Part shown: in pieces, positions 44,067-52,933 of the stretch
Numbering within the stretch: position 1 is the stretch's first letter
Layout: each line of letters opens with the position of its first letter
NCBI RefSeq assembly: GCF_042649045.1
Contig: NZ_JBHSEF010000010.1
Coordinates: 62,001-126,000 of the forward strand
Direction: 5' to 3'
DNA: 64,000 nucleotides
From: Chryseomicrobium palamuruense
GTDB taxonomy: Bacteria; Bacillota; Bacilli; Bacillales_A; Planococcaceae
Made by a program: the position numbers and the translations under genes
The notes under the pieces: model-generated
What the model saw: the letters and a program-made list of their open reading frames with translations, nothing else
Told to the model about the DNA's origin: nothing
Database searches by the model: none

Positions 44067-44561
44067 TTACCGGGACGACACCACTAAAAACTGAATCGGC
44101 TCATCCGTATAGTTGTACCAATAATGCGACTGATTTGACGAGTAGTAGTTGGATTGCCCTTCTCTAAGTATCATTTCTTCCTCATCAAGCTTCAGTGTCA
44201 ACGTCCCTTTGACGACAAACACAAACTCGTGTCCATGATGAGAAAACGGCTTCCCGTCACTTTCTTTAGGCTCGAGGGTGACGAGAATCGGATGAAAATC
44301 CGGGTTAGGGAACGCCACCGCAAGATCTTCGTAATAGAACGAGGCATCTTCAAAGGGACGTTCGGTGCCAGAGAAAAAGAGGCTCGGGTTCACATCCAGC
44401 ACTTCGGCGATTTTCCGCAGCGATTCAAGTGTCACACTTGATTTTCCGCGCTCTACTTGAGACAGGAAGCTGATGGAAACCCCTGCGCCTTCCGCTAAGT
44501 CTTTCAAGGTCATCTTTTTCTCTTTTCGAATTTTTTTTAATTGCTCTCCTACCACATGCAC
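44067..44561 (-). CDS. XRE-family regulator with C-terminal cupin domain
   Basis: 164 aa. The HTH_3 domain at residues 5-60 reads LKKIRKEKKMTLKDLAEGAGVSISFLSQVERGKSSVTLESLRKIAEVL. The cupin_2 sensor domain follows at about 85-162: KPFSHHGHEFVFVVKGTLTLKLDEE and QSNYYSSNQSHYWYNYTDEP. It is divergent from the MHS transporter gene and shares with it a 134-base region containing one clear inverted repeat. Such PuuR/SutR-type proteins usually repress a neighbouring amine, amino-acid or organic-acid transport operon. Confidence 0.94.
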   Translation of the reverse strand: MHVVGEQLKKIRKEKKMTLKDLAEGAGVSISFLSQVERGKSSVTLESLRKIAEVLDVNPSLFFSGTERPFEDASFYYEDLAVAFPNPDFHPILVTLEPKESDGKPFSHHGHEFVFVVKGTLTLKLDEEEMILREGQSNYYSSNQSHYWYNYTDEPIQFLVVSSR

Positions 44562-44599
44562 TCACTCCTTCCTCTAATCATTCCGTCTCCATATAAACC

Positions 44600-44645
44600 T
44601 GTCAATAAAAAACATATTGACAGAATAATCTATCTTGTCTAAAAT
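44600..44645. promoter_or_regulatory. Divergent promoter/operator between XRE-cupin regulator and MHS transporter
   Basis: TGTCAATA (44600-44607) and TATTGACA (44615-44622) form a perfect 8-bp inverted repeat with 7-base spacing. The right arm contains TTGACA, a perfect -35, followed after 17 bases by TAAAAT (44640-44645) for the transporter. The left arm read on the minus strand is also TTGACA and could be the regulator's -35. One bound protein would thus cover both -35 elements. Confidence 0.65.
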
Positions 44646-44694
44646 CAAAATTGAAGTCACACTTCAATTTCAGGGGATGAAAAGGGGAAACATC

Positions 44695-45975
44695 ATGGAT
44701 CAAAAAACTACACGACGAGTTTTGATTGCCAGTCTCGTGGGAAGTTCAATCGAATGGTTCGACTACTTCTTATACGGTACGATGGCGGCACTCGTCTTCA
44801 ATCAATTATTCTTTGTCAGCGAAGACCCGACTGTTGGTCTTATTTTAGCATACGCGTCGTTTGCCTTATCGTTCTTTATCCGTCCATTTGGAGGCGTCAT
44901 CTTTAGTCACATCGGGGACCGCATCGGGCGCAAAAAAACGCTCGTCATGACACTGAGTCTGATGGGAGCAGCGACCTTTGCGATGGGTCTGTTGCCTACC
45001 TACCAAGCCATTGGTGTTGCTGCACCAATTATCTTGATCACGCTTCGCCTGATTCAAGGGTTAGGTATCGGAGGAGAATGGGGAGGCGCTCTGCTTCTCG
45101 CAACAGAATATGCACCGCCGGAACGTCGCGGATTCTTCGGTTCGATTCCGCAAATGGGTGTCACCATCGGTATGGTGATGGGAACGCTCGCGCTTTGGAT
45201 CATGACACTTTTACCGGAGGCTGCGTTTATGTCATGGGGCTGGCGCGTACCATTCATCTTTAGTGCCTTGCTTGTTGTCTTTGGTCTCTGGATCCGGAAG
45301 GGAATTGACGAAACTCCTGAATTTAAGGCGGTTCAAGAAAGCGGTGAAATTCCCAAAGTGCCTATCGTGGAGACTCTTCGCTATCATTGGCGTGAAGTGT
45401 TGATTACGATTGGTGCCAAAGTCGTCGAAACGGCACCGTTCTATATCTTCAGTACATTTATTGTTTCGTACGCGACAGCAAACCTTGGCTTCTCTCGCTC
45501 AGCGACACTTGGGGCCGTGATGATTGCCACTGTGGTTACGACCATCTTGATTCCAATCATGGGAAGCTTGTCTGACCGCGTAGGTCGCAAGAAGATGTAC
45601 ATCGTAGGAACTGTCTCGATGATGGCTTATGCGTTCCCGTACTTCTGGTTGATTCATCAGGGTAGCGTGGCCTTACTTATCATTGCGACCATCATCGGTC
45701 TTGGAATCATCTGGGCACCTATTACGGCTGTTCTTGGAACGATGTTCTCGGAAATCTTTGAAGCTAAAGTTCGCTATACAGGGGTTTCTCTTGGATATCA
45801 AATCGGGGCAGCGGTAGCTGGAGGAACAGCGCCCCTTGTTGCGACAGCGCTTCTTGCTACGTTTGAAAATTCCTATGTACCTGTAGCCATCTACATCATG
45901 TTCACAGCAGCGGTCTCACTCCTTGCCATCTGGGCAGTCAAAGGCCGTATGCAACAACCCGCTTACAAAGCGTAA
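44695..45975 (+). CDS. MFS transporter, metabolite:H+ symporter (MHS) family
   Basis: About 426 aa, 12 membrane segments. The N-terminal RRVLIASLVGSSIEWFDYFLYG is the MHS signature seen in ProP, KgtP and ShiA. SHIGDRIGRKKTLVMTL (near 75) and SDRVGRKKMYIVG (near 295) are the repeated MFS loop 2-3 motifs, and GLGIGGEWGGALLLATEYAPPERRG (near 125) is another family block. ATG 44695 follows AAAAGGGG; upstream in-frame ATGs lack a site. A terminator separates it from the cyclodeaminase-like gene. Substrate unknown, perhaps a proline, betaine or organic-acid type solute. Confidence 0.93.
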   Translation: MDQKTTRRVLIASLVGSSIEWFDYFLYGTMAALVFNQLFFVSEDPTVGLILAYASFALSFFIRPFGGVIFSHIGDRIGRKKTLVMTLSLMGAATFAMGLLPTYQAIGVAAPIILITLRLIQGLGIGGEWGGALLLATEYAPPERRGFFGSIPQMGVTIGMVMGTLALWIMTLLPEAAFMSWGWRVPFIFSALLVVFGLWIRKGIDETPEFKAVQESGEIPKVPIVETLRYHWREVLITIGAKVVETAPFYIFSTFIVSYATANLGFSRSATLGAVMIATVVTTILIPIMGSLSDRVGRKKMYIVGTVSMMAYAFPYFWLIHQGSVALLIIATIIGLGIIWAPITAVLGTMFSEIFEAKVRYTGVSLGYQIGAAVAGGTAPLVATALLATFENSYVPVAIYIMFTAAVSLLAIWAVKGRMQQPAYKA

Positions 45976-45981
45976 CATCTT

Positions 45982-46012
45982 AGCCCGGAAACTCTCCGGG
46001 CTCTATTTTTTT
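45982..46012 (+). terminator. Rho-independent terminator after the MHS transporter
   Basis: AGCCCGGA and TCCGGGCT form a perfect 8-bp stem around AACTC, then CTATTTTTTT. It lies 7 bases after the stop and just ahead of the next gene's ribosome site, so it may only partly terminate. Confidence 0.85.
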
Positions 46013-46027
46013 GAGGAGGGACCACCT

Positions 46028-47002
46028 ATGCGACTCATCAATGATTCCATCATCCAACACATCTATAAAATGAGACATGCCATCCAGGACGTCGAAGATA
46101 TGTTAGCGCACATCTCGGAAGGAAGTAACGTTAATCCACATCGTACCGTGATTCCGGTTGATGAAAAAAATGGTTCAGTTCTCTATATGCCAAGTTCTGA
46201 CGGCACTAACTACGGAGCGGTAAAAGTGGTGTCGATTTTTCCGGAAAACCCGTCGAAGCAGCTTCCGACAACCCAAGGAACCATTCTGCTCACAGAACTC
46301 ACGACAGGTCGTCACGTAGCACTCGTTGCCGGATCCTACTTAACTCGCCTCCGGACTGGTGCCCTCAGTGCGATTTCCTGTAAACATCTTGCGCGCACAG
46401 ATAGCAAGATACTTGCCGTTATCGGGACTGGTGCGATGGCCTTTGAACAAGTGCTCGGCATTGTCGAAGTCCTCCCGATTCAGAAAATTTACCTGGTGAA
46501 CCGTACCACGGAAAAAGCTGAACAATTTGCGGAGCGATTAGAAGCGTATGGCGTCAACGCCCAATTTGAAGTGGTGACTGATGCGGATAAAGCCGTTTCA
46601 AAAGCAGACGTGGTGTGCTGCGCGACGCGGTCTACACAAGATGTCTTCTCAGCGAGTGCTGTAAAGCCAGGCACCCATATTATAGGCGTGGGAAGCTACC
46701 TACCAGAAATGCGCGAAATCCCTGTAGATATAATTCCGAAAGCGGCTGCCATTTATGCGGACGATGTAGAGGGCGTGCAAGTAGAGGCGGGTGAATTCAT
46801 TGCAGCAGCAGAACAAGGCGAATGGCGTTTTGACGACTTATCCGGTGCTCTGCATGAATTAGTGGGGCAGGAATATAAACGAAATGCCAAAGCCATCACG
46901 ATCTTCAAATCCGTCGGTGCCGCTCATTTTGACCTTGCCGTTGCGAAGGGTGTTTACCGTTTAGCGAAGCATCTTGGGGTAGGGGAAGACGTGGAGATGT
47001 AA
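46028..47002 (+). CDS. Ornithine cyclodeaminase / mu-crystallin family protein
   Basis: 324 aa. The Rossmann core is LAVIGTGAMAFEQVLGIVEVLPIQKIYLVNRT near residue 125. The substrate-region LLTELTTGRHVALVAGSYLTRLRTGALSAISCKHLAR precedes it near 85, and VKPGTHIIGVGSYLPEMREI follows near 220. ATG 46028 behind GAGGAGGG; the open frame back to 45923 lies inside the transporter gene. Family members include ornithine cyclodeaminase, alanine dehydrogenase and ketimine reductases. Next to an MHS symporter and a cupin regulator, catabolism of an imported amino or imino acid is plausible. Confidence 0.92.
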   Translation: MRLINDSIIQHIYKMRHAIQDVEDMLAHISEGSNVNPHRTVIPVDEKNGSVLYMPSSDGTNYGAVKVVSIFPENPSKQLPTTQGTILLTELTTGRHVALVAGSYLTRLRTGALSAISCKHLARTDSKILAVIGTGAMAFEQVLGIVEVLPIQKIYLVNRTTEKAEQFAERLEAYGVNAQFEVVTDADKAVSKADVVCCATRSTQDVFSASAVKPGTHIIGVGSYLPEMREIPVDIIPKAAAIYADDVEGVQVEAGEFIAAAEQGEWRFDDLSGALHELVGQEYKRNAKAITIFKSVGAAHFDLAVAKGVYRLAKHLGVGEDVEM

Positions 47003-47295
47003 ACGATAATTAGATCATTCCCAGAATGATAGTATGAAGTATGGTAAGTCATTCTGGAGGAATTAGTAGTTGACGGAATAAAAGGGCCTTTTCCTCAAAC
47101 TTCTTTTGACTGGTCTTTATAGTATTATCAAGCTGGGATTAAAGAGGGTGAGGTAAACGGAGTAGAGAATTAAAATCTATCATAGCCTTTCTTCTATAAG
47201 TTTCCTAGTAGATATTATTTTGGACTAAAAATGCTTAGTTATTTGCATGAGTGCACAAGATATTATCGATAAGAGAAGGAAGGGAGATAATTTCT
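47003..47295 (+). other. Intergenic region with a possible coding remnant
   Basis: Mostly featureless. A stretch near 47104-47172 reads FDWSL-stop-YYQAGIKEGEVNGVEN-stop and could be the tail of a decayed gene, though I cannot name it. Repeats of TCATTC...AGAATGA occur at 47022-47058. Confidence 0.25.
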
Positions 47296-48756
47296 ATGAA
47301 TCAATTTATCGAAATAACCAATCAGTTCATTAATGGACAATGGAAAAAGGGAACGGCCAACAAGACCGCAGAAATCCAAAATCCATACAATAATGAAGTG
47401 CTTAAAGTAGTAACCATTGCTAGTAAAGAAGATGTGAATGATGCGTATGTTGCTGCTCAAAAAGCTCAAAAAGTATGGGCAAATGTATCACCTGAAGAAA
47501 AAAAGAAAGTTTTATTGAAAGCTGCACAATACCTTCAAGATCACGAAGATGAAATCTTGGAAGTACTCGTGAAAGATTCAGGGAGTTCGGTTTTTAAATC
47601 TAAATTTGAAATACACGCGAGTGTTGAGGCGTTAAAGGAAGCTGCAGACTATCCTAAACAAACAAATACAGTCACAACACCTTCTGCTATCCCAGACAAA
47701 GTTAACCATATCATTCGTAAACCGATAGGTGTAGTCACCTCCATTAGTCCATTTAACTTTCCATTATTTTTATCCATCAGAACCATTGCACCCGCTATTG
47801 CCACAGGGAATGCAGTTGTGCATAAACCAGATTTGCAAACATCTATCTCTGGAGGAGTTATCTTTGCAAAAATGTTTGAAGAAGCAGGCTTACCTCCGGG
47901 TGCATTTAACTTGATTGTTACAGATGTTACTGAACTTGGCGATTACTTAATCGAACATCCGATACCTAAGTTAATTTCCTTTACAGGTTCAACAGCTGTT
48001 GGAAAGCATATCGGGAAGATTGCAGGAGAAAGCTTAAAAAGGGTTGCTTTAGAATTAGGGGGAAATAGCCCATTCTTAGTGCTTGAAGATGCAAATGTTG
48101 ACGAAGCTGTTGATGCTGCCTTATTCGGGAAATTTTTACACTCTGGTCAAATTTGTATGATTGTAAATCGTATGTTGGTGCATCGTGCAGTCTATGATGA
48201 ATTTGTTGAAAAATTTGTTAGTCGAGCCACTAAGATTAAGGTGGGGAATCCAGAAGATCCTGAAATTCTTTTAGGACCTCTCATTAACGAAAGACAAATT
48301 GAAAAAGTTTTGAATATGGCGGAGATGGCTGAAAAAGAAGGAGCAAGAGTTGCGCTCAGAGGAAAGAGAGTGGGGAATACTGTAACGCCATTTGTATTCA
48401 CCGATGTATCCAATGATAGTACGATCGCTCAATCCGAAATATTTGGCCCGATTGCAACAATTATTCCTTTTGATACAGAAGAAGAAGGAATTCGCTTAGC
48501 AAATGAAACGGAATATGGACTAAGTTCAGGTATTTTTACAAAGGATTTAGAAAGAGGACTAGAAGTCGCTAAACAAATCGAAAGTGGAATGGCGCATGTA
48601 AATGACCAGCCAGTTAATGTTGAAGCCGGAATGCCTTTTGGTGGAGAAAAGGGATCAGGTGTCGGTCGATTTGGAGGCCAATGGGCATTTAATGAGTTCA
48701 CAACTGTTCAGTGGGTCACTGTACAAGAAAAACCAAGACAGTTCCCGTTTGAATGA
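47296..48756 (+). CDS. Aldehyde dehydrogenase (benzaldehyde/vanillin dehydrogenase-like)
   Basis: About 486 aa ALDH. ISPFNFPLFLSIRTIAPAIATGNAVVHKP near residue 150, cofactor loop SFTGSTAVGKHIGKIAG near 232, general-base Glu in LELGGNSPFLVL, nucleophile Cys in SGQICMIVNRMLVH near 287, and C-terminal MPFGGEKGSGVGRFGG. The SGQIC-NR-LVH and GRFGG forms are those of benzaldehyde/vanillin-type enzymes such as B. subtilis YfmT. ATG 47296 behind GAAGGGAG; the frame is open to 47251 without a site. Apparently monocistronic. Confidence 0.92.
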   Translation: MNQFIEITNQFINGQWKKGTANKTAEIQNPYNNEVLKVVTIASKEDVNDAYVAAQKAQKVWANVSPEEKKKVLLKAAQYLQDHEDEILEVLVKDSGSSVFKSKFEIHASVEALKEAADYPKQTNTVTTPSAIPDKVNHIIRKPIGVVTSISPFNFPLFLSIRTIAPAIATGNAVVHKPDLQTSISGGVIFAKMFEEAGLPPGAFNLIVTDVTELGDYLIEHPIPKLISFTGSTAVGKHIGKIAGESLKRVALELGGNSPFLVLEDANVDEAVDAALFGKFLHSGQICMIVNRMLVHRAVYDEFVEKFVSRATKIKVGNPEDPEILLGPLINERQIEKVLNMAEMAEKEGARVALRGKRVGNTVTPFVFTDVSNDSTIAQSEIFGPIATIIPFDTEEEGIRLANETEYGLSSGIFTKDLERGLEVAKQIESGMAHVNDQPVNVEAGMPFGGEKGSGVGRFGGQWAFNEFTTVQWVTVQEKPRQFPFE

Positions 48757-48974
48757 GGATAAGTAATTGAGTTGGCATCTGAAATGTATTTAGAGATGGT
48801 CCCATAGTGACTTTCAATAACGCTCTCGTTGTAAATAAAAAGTGATGAGGATACTGATAATACCGGTAAGCGATAGATTTCAGTGTCAACTTCATTCGTA
48901 TTAGAAAAGGCTATCCAAGTAGATGATTGTGTAATCTGTCATCTCGCTTGCCATAGCCATTTTTTAGTTGTGTC

Positions 48975-49190
48975 TTACTTCATATTGACAAGGGTATGTC
49001 CTTGTATGATCTTAACAACCTCTACGCCAAACTCTTCCACTTTCTGTTTACCGATTCCATCAATTTTCAATAATTCTTCTAGCGTCTGAGGTTTCTCTTT
49101 GACCAGTTGTTCTAACGTTTGATTCTTAAAAATATGATAGGCTTTACGATTTGTTTGTTTAGTAAGGTGAAGTCGAAGAATATGAGAATG
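48975..49190 (-). pseudogene. C-terminal remnant of a RecQ-type helicase / HRDC-domain protein
   Basis: On the minus strand the sequence reads RKAYHIFKNQTLEQLVKEKP and then QTLEELLKIDGIGKQKVEEFG, ending VVKIIQGHTLVNMK with the stop at 48975. The IF-N-TLEQLV-KP-TLEELL-IDGIG-K-EFG pattern is the HRDC domain found at the end of RecQ helicases. No helicase motifs precede it and the frame runs out near 49190, so only about 65 codons remain. I infer deletion of the rest. Confidence 0.7.
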
Positions 49191-49270
49191 GAGAGACTAT
49201 TTGTTCTAGTTTCGCCTGTTATAATGAGAAAGATAATGAACAGGGAATACATGAGAAAGCAGGGATCTCC

Positions 49271-49429
49271 ATGAAACTATACACACTCGGCGAACTACTC
49301 GTCGATTTTACACCGGTGGAGGTGGGAAATCACTCGGTGCCGGTCTATGAACAGAACCCAGGCGGTATTCCTGCGCTTCCGAAGAGAGAAACCATTGATG
49401 AGATGGTGACGAAGCATTCGGGAATATAA
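49271..49429 (+). pseudogene. Internally deleted fructokinase-like PfkB kinase remnant
   Basis: A 52-codon frame. It begins with the start of a PfkB fructokinase, MKLYTLGELLVDFTPVE and VYEQNPGG, then jumps directly to the family's last residues, IPALPKRETIDEMV, and stops at 49427-49429. In intact enzymes NPGGAPAN near residue 35 and GAIPALPTKEE near 305 are about 270 codons apart. Their similar GG-x-PA coding sequence makes a recombination deletion likely. ATG behind a weak AGGGATC site; no catalytic residues remain. Confidence 0.75.
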
Positions 49430-49530
49430 GGCCGATTGATTTCGTTACTTCCTTAGAATGGTTCATACGAGGAAGGTACGTCATGTATGGTTGGTTGTTG
49501 TAAGAAGTTTCGCAGTAAAGGGAATAAGAT

Positions 49531-49572
49531 GAACGATCCCCCTTCTCCTCGCGAGTAAGGGGGTTCTGTTTT
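49531..49572 (+). terminator. Terminator-like hairpin after the fructokinase remnant
   Basis: GAAC-GAT-CCCCCTT pairs with AAGGGGGTTC, with an inner CTC/GAG stem, followed by TGTTTTA. It may be the original terminator of the deleted kinase gene. Confidence 0.6.
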
Positions 49573-49639
49573 AAGAACACCTGAAATTAAATAGCCGGCA
49601 TACTGTAATAAAAAGTTACGACTGCAACAGCCAATACAA

Positions 49640-49667
49640 AGCCACTACCAATTACGAGGTAGTGGCT
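49640..49667. repeat. Perfect 10-bp inverted repeat
   Basis: AGCCACTACC and GGTAGTGGCT around AATTACGA. It could be a second, bidirectional terminator stem downstream of the minus-strand tct operon. Confidence 0.5.
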
Positions 49668-49682
49668 ATTACTACATAAAAA

Positions 49683-49706
49683 CCCAGTACCACACGTGGC
49701 ACTGGG
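49683..49706 (-). terminator. Terminator of the minus-strand tctCBA operon
   Basis: On the minus strand CCCAGT-G-CCA pairs with TGG-T-ACTGGG and is followed by a T-rich tract (TTTTTAT). It lies 8 bases past the tctA stop. Confidence 0.75.
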
Positions 49707-49713
49707 ATAAAGT

Positions 49714-51240
49714 TTACGCTTCCTCACTGACAATGACATTCTTCCCACGAAGGCGCAGAAGAAGGGGAACGATTAGCCACAGCAAGGTGATGATTAAGAA
49801 CGTTAATGAGAGTGGGTTCGTTAAGAAGATGCTGAACTCACCATTTGAAATTGTTAAGGCACGGCGCATGTTATTTTCAATCATTGGACCAAGTACAAGA
49901 GCGAGAACGAGTGGTGCTAGTGGATAATCATGCTTCGCCAGCAAGTAACCGAATACCCCACATGCAAGAAGTAAGAACAAATCAAACGTCGTATATTGCA
50001 CTGCATATACACCGAAGATCGAGATAGCAATAATAATCGGAAGCAAATACTTTTTCGGTGTTTCGATAATTTTCGCAAACACTCGCACGAGCGGCATGTT
50101 CAAGATGAGGAGCATCAAGTTCCCTAAAAACATACTGGCAATCAAGCCCCACGCCACTTGTGGGTGTTCTTCAAATAAAAGTGGGCCTGGCTGAATGTTG
50201 TACATAATGAAGGCCCCCATCAATATTGCTGTCGTCCCTGAACCCGGAATTCCAAGTGTCAGGAGGGGAATCATCGCACCGCCAGACGCTGCGTTGTTGG
50301 CAGACTCTGGTCCGGCAACCCCGGCAATATTTCCTTTCCCGAAAGAGTCTGGATTTTTACTGATTTTCTTCTCCATGATATACGAGAAGAATGACGCAAG
50401 TGTGGCACCGGCACCCGGTAGCACACCTAGGAAGAAACCGAGAAGCGAAGAGCGACCGATTGGCGCAGCACTTTGTTTCAAATCTTCTTTCGTTGGCATG
50501 ACTTTCGTGATCTTTGCAACAGGCTCATCGTGCGTCTCTTTTTCAAAGATTGTCTTAAACACTTCCCCAAGAGCAAAGAGTCCAACGGCAATCGTCAAGA
50601 ACTCGATTCCGCTAAATAGAATGGGGGAGTCGTACGTGAAGCGGGCGATACCTGAAACGGCATCAATGCCGATGGTGCCGAGCATTAACCCGACGACCGT
50701 CATGATGAGTGCTTTCGTAATCGATTTTCCGGCAAGACCACTGACAGCTGCAAGTCCAAGAAGCATTAATGAGAAATAGTCGGCTGGACCGAAGTCAATA
50801 GCAATCCTCGATAAAGGTTGGGCAAGTAGAACCAGACCAATTAAAGAGACGATTCCAGCCACAAAGGACCCGATTGCCGCAATCGCAAGCGCTGCCCCTG
50901 CACGACCTTGCCGCGCCATCTGGTAGCCGTCTAGCGTCGTCACAACAGAAGACGATTCACCTGGTGTGTTCAGCAGGATGGATGTCGTCGACCCACCGTA
51001 CATGGCACCGTAGTAAACGCCTGCGAGCAAGATAATGGAACTCGTGGCGGCCATCTCGACAGGAAGTCCGGACGTGAGGGTAGCTGTGATGGGAATGAGT
51101 AAAGCGACGCCACTCATTGGGCCGATTCCCGGTAGAACGCCTACCGCTGTACCGATGATGACCCCGACTAGCGCAAATAAGATGTTGTGCCACTGGAATG
51201 CGACAAGAAAGCCGTTAAATAGATAATCAATTGTGCTCAT
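49714..51240 (-). CDS. tctA: Tripartite tricarboxylate transporter large permease (TctA, second system)
   Basis: 508 aa, about 12 membrane segments. TctA signatures GTAVGVLPGIGPMSGVALLIPI (near 28), YYGAMYGGSTTSILLNTPGESSSVVTTLDGYQMARQGRAGAAL (near 75), GFFLGVLPGAGATLASF (near 265) and PESANNAASGGAMIPLL (near 310). It differs markedly from the first TctA at 6051, carrying NTPGESSSV where that one has NTPGTPAAA, so the two systems probably have different ligands. ATG behind GGAGGGTGAC. Last gene of the operon. Confidence 0.95.
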   Translation of the reverse strand: MSTIDYLFNGFLVAFQWHNILFALVGVIIGTAVGVLPGIGPMSGVALLIPITATLTSGLPVEMAATSSIILLAGVYYGAMYGGSTTSILLNTPGESSSVVTTLDGYQMARQGRAGAALAIAAIGSFVAGIVSLIGLVLLAQPLSRIAIDFGPADYFSLMLLGLAAVSGLAGKSITKALIMTVVGLMLGTIGIDAVSGIARFTYDSPILFSGIEFLTIAVGLFALGEVFKTIFEKETHDEPVAKITKVMPTKEDLKQSAAPIGRSSLLGFFLGVLPGAGATLASFFSYIMEKKISKNPDSFGKGNIAGVAGPESANNAASGGAMIPLLTLGIPGSGTTAILMGAFIMYNIQPGPLLFEEHPQVAWGLIASMFLGNLMLLILNMPLVRVFAKIIETPKKYLLPIIIAISIFGVYAVQYTTFDLFLLLACGVFGYLLAKHDYPLAPLVLALVLGPMIENNMRRALTISNGEFSIFLTNPLSLTFLIITLLWLIVPLLLRLRGKNVIVSEEA

Positions 51241-51252
51241 TGTGTCACCCTC

Positions 51253-51711
51253 CTATATAGGGAAGCCCGGAAGAGAGCCACCTAAAATATATACGAATCC
51301 GAAATAAATTACGCCTGAAAAAGCAGCGGCAATGATAAGCGATGACAACCACTTTCCACGTTCAAGTGTTTGAAATGTGACAAACAAAAAGGCAAACGTC
51401 GTAATCAAATAACCAAGTGGTTCAAGGAGGACCACATATGTAATTGCAGCGCCTAGAATAATGAAGAATCGTTTGTACTGCGGTGAGGAAAGGGATTCTT
51501 CTGAAGCCTTGGCTTCCGCTTTCTTTTTAAAGCTTTCGATGATGAGGAGAATACTGAGGGCAATCAACGCGATTCCAAGGCCCATCGGGAAAATTTTTGG
51601 TCCAACAGATGACCCGTATGCGCTGTCGGAGATTTTTAAGGCTTCTGTGAAAAACAGAACGCCGATGATGAAAAATAAGAGGCTCGCTATTTTATCAAAG
51701 CGTGCTGTCAT
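51253..51711 (-). CDS. tctB: Tripartite tricarboxylate transporter small membrane subunit (TctB, second system)
   Basis: 152 aa with four membrane segments (about 10-28, 40-58, 78-112, 118-145). FFTEALKISDSAYGSSVGPKIFPMGLGIALIALSILL is the typical TctB N-terminal half. ATG behind AGGAAGGTGA; it precedes tctA by 12 bases. Identified by topology, the GP-x-xFP motif and position. Confidence 0.9.
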   Translation of the reverse strand: MTARFDKIASLLFFIIGVLFFTEALKISDSAYGSSVGPKIFPMGLGIALIALSILLIIESFKKKAEAKASEESLSSPQYKRFFIILGAAITYVVLLEPLGYLITTFAFLFVTFQTLERGKWLSSLIIAAAFSGVIYFGFVYILGGSLPGFPI

Positions 51712-51767
51712 CGCTGTTCACCTTCCTAAATAGAGATGTGCGAGCAAGGGCTGCCCGCACACATTCT

Positions 51768-52793
51768 TTATTTTTGCATATCTAATGCGGTTAAGATTTC
51801 AGTAATTACTTGCTCTTGTTCTTCAAGGAATGTTGTGAAGTCGTCGCCTACGCGGTATTCATCCGCCCAACCGTTTCGCTCCAGTTCCGCTTGCCATTCG
51901 TCCGTCTTCACCATTTCGTCCAGTTTTTCCGTCCAGTACGCTTTTGCTGTATCAGACATGTCCTTTGGTCCGAAGAGGCCGCGCCAGATCGTGAACTCTG
52001 CGTCAATGCCGAGGTCATAAAGTGTTGGAACGTCTTCAAGTCCTTCAAGGTCGATTTTCTCAGGAGACGTCACAGCTAACACGCGCACGTCACCACTCTT
52101 TACATAGGAAGTCACTGTGGATACGTCAGTACCGATGGCATCCGCGTTCGAACCAAGAAGGGCAGCCATCGCTTCACCACCTCCATCATACGAAACGTAC
52201 TTTGCTGTTTTTGGGTCGATGCCGTACTCATATGCAGGCATGATGGTCAGCAAATGGTCCATTGATCCTGGTGCCGATCCACCGGCAAGAGTGATGGACG
52301 TTGGATCCTCTTTGATTGCATCCAGTAAGTCTGTCAATGTTTCAAATTCAGAATCCGCTTTTACAACGATGGCACCAAAGTCTTTCGTTAGCTGCGCAAG
52401 TGGTGTTGTATCCTTGTATCCGTAAGGGCTATTTCCTTCTGCTTTTAAGTTATTGATCAGGATCGGTGGTGACTTGACCATCAACATGTGATCATTGCTT
52501 GCTTCTTTCGTTGCGTACGTAGCCATAAAGACGGCACCCCCACCGCCCGGTTGGTTCTCAACTGTAATGGCTTTGTCCACCAGTTTCGTTTCGCTCATCA
52601 CTTTGCTGATGGCACGCGCTGTTAAATCCCATCCACCGCCAGCTCCGGACGGTGCTACAATCGTCAAGTTGTTCTTTGGATACACTGCTGCTTCTTTTCC
52701 AGATGCTGCATTATCCCCAGCCGAACACGCAGCCAAGCTAAGAAATAGAGCAGCCGATGCGGCAAGTGCCGTCAATTTTTTTCCAACCTTCAT
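51768..52793 (-). CDS. tctC: Tripartite tricarboxylate transporter substrate-binding lipoprotein (TctC, second system)
   Basis: 341 aa. The lipoprotein signal ends in FLSLAACSAG. NLTIVAPSGAGGGWDLTARAI and VENQPGGGGAVFMATYAT near residues 45-95 are the ligand loops of the Bug/TctC fold; GMPDVPTL-like DLEGLEDVPTLYDLG lies near 240. ATG behind AAAAAGGGGGAAC. It stands directly downstream of the two-component genes on the minus strand, as in the TctDE-tctCBA arrangement, with a cre-like box 20-32 bases before the start codon. Confidence 0.94.
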   Translation of the reverse strand: MKVGKKLTALAASAALFLSLAACSAGDNAASGKEAAVYPKNNLTIVAPSGAGGGWDLTARAISKVMSETKLVDKAITVENQPGGGGAVFMATYATKEASNDHMLMVKSPPILINNLKAEGNSPYGYKDTTPLAQLTKDFGAIVVKADSEFETLTDLLDAIKEDPTSITLAGGSAPGSMDHLLTIMPAYEYGIDPKTAKYVSYDGGGEAMAALLGSNADAIGTDVSTVTSYVKSGDVRVLAVTSPEKIDLEGLEDVPTLYDLGIDAEFTIWRGLFGPKDMSDTAKAYWTEKLDEMVKTDEWQAELERNGWADEYRVGDDFTTFLEEQEQVITEILTALDMQK

Positions 52794-52812
52794 GTGAGTT
52801 CCCCCTTTTTAG

Positions 52813-52825
52813 TAAAGCGCTTTCA
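52813..52825 (-). promoter_or_regulatory. cre-like CcpA box ahead of the second tctC
   Basis: On the minus strand TGAAAGCGCTTTA, close to the catabolite-response consensus with a central CG. It lies between the presumed promoter and the ribosome site, where CcpA would act as a roadblock. Upstream of it the repeated ATGTATGTAATGTATG (about 52860-52885) may be the response-regulator site. Confidence 0.5.
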
Positions 52826-52933
52826 TTTGCTTTCGCTAAGAGTAAATCAATTTCAGAAAATTGCATACATTACATACATATTTTCCTTTTTCTACATTAT
52901 GTGCATTTTGTTCAATTGTGTGCACGAAAAAAT

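Larger units (their letters stand above)
49430..49713. other. Intergenic region with three hairpins
   Basis: No gene seen. It holds a terminator-like hairpin at 49531-49572, a perfect 10-bp stem at 49640-49667 and the minus-strand terminator of the second Tct operon at 49683-49706. Confidence 0.6.

Noticed and set aside
44154..44441. 95-aa plus-strand open frame
   Set aside because: Antisense to the XRE-cupin gene, with no ribosome site.
50195..50779. 194-aa plus-strand open frame
   Set aside because: It is antisense to the well-supported tctA gene, low in plausible motifs and Pro/Ser-rich as expected for a shadow frame.
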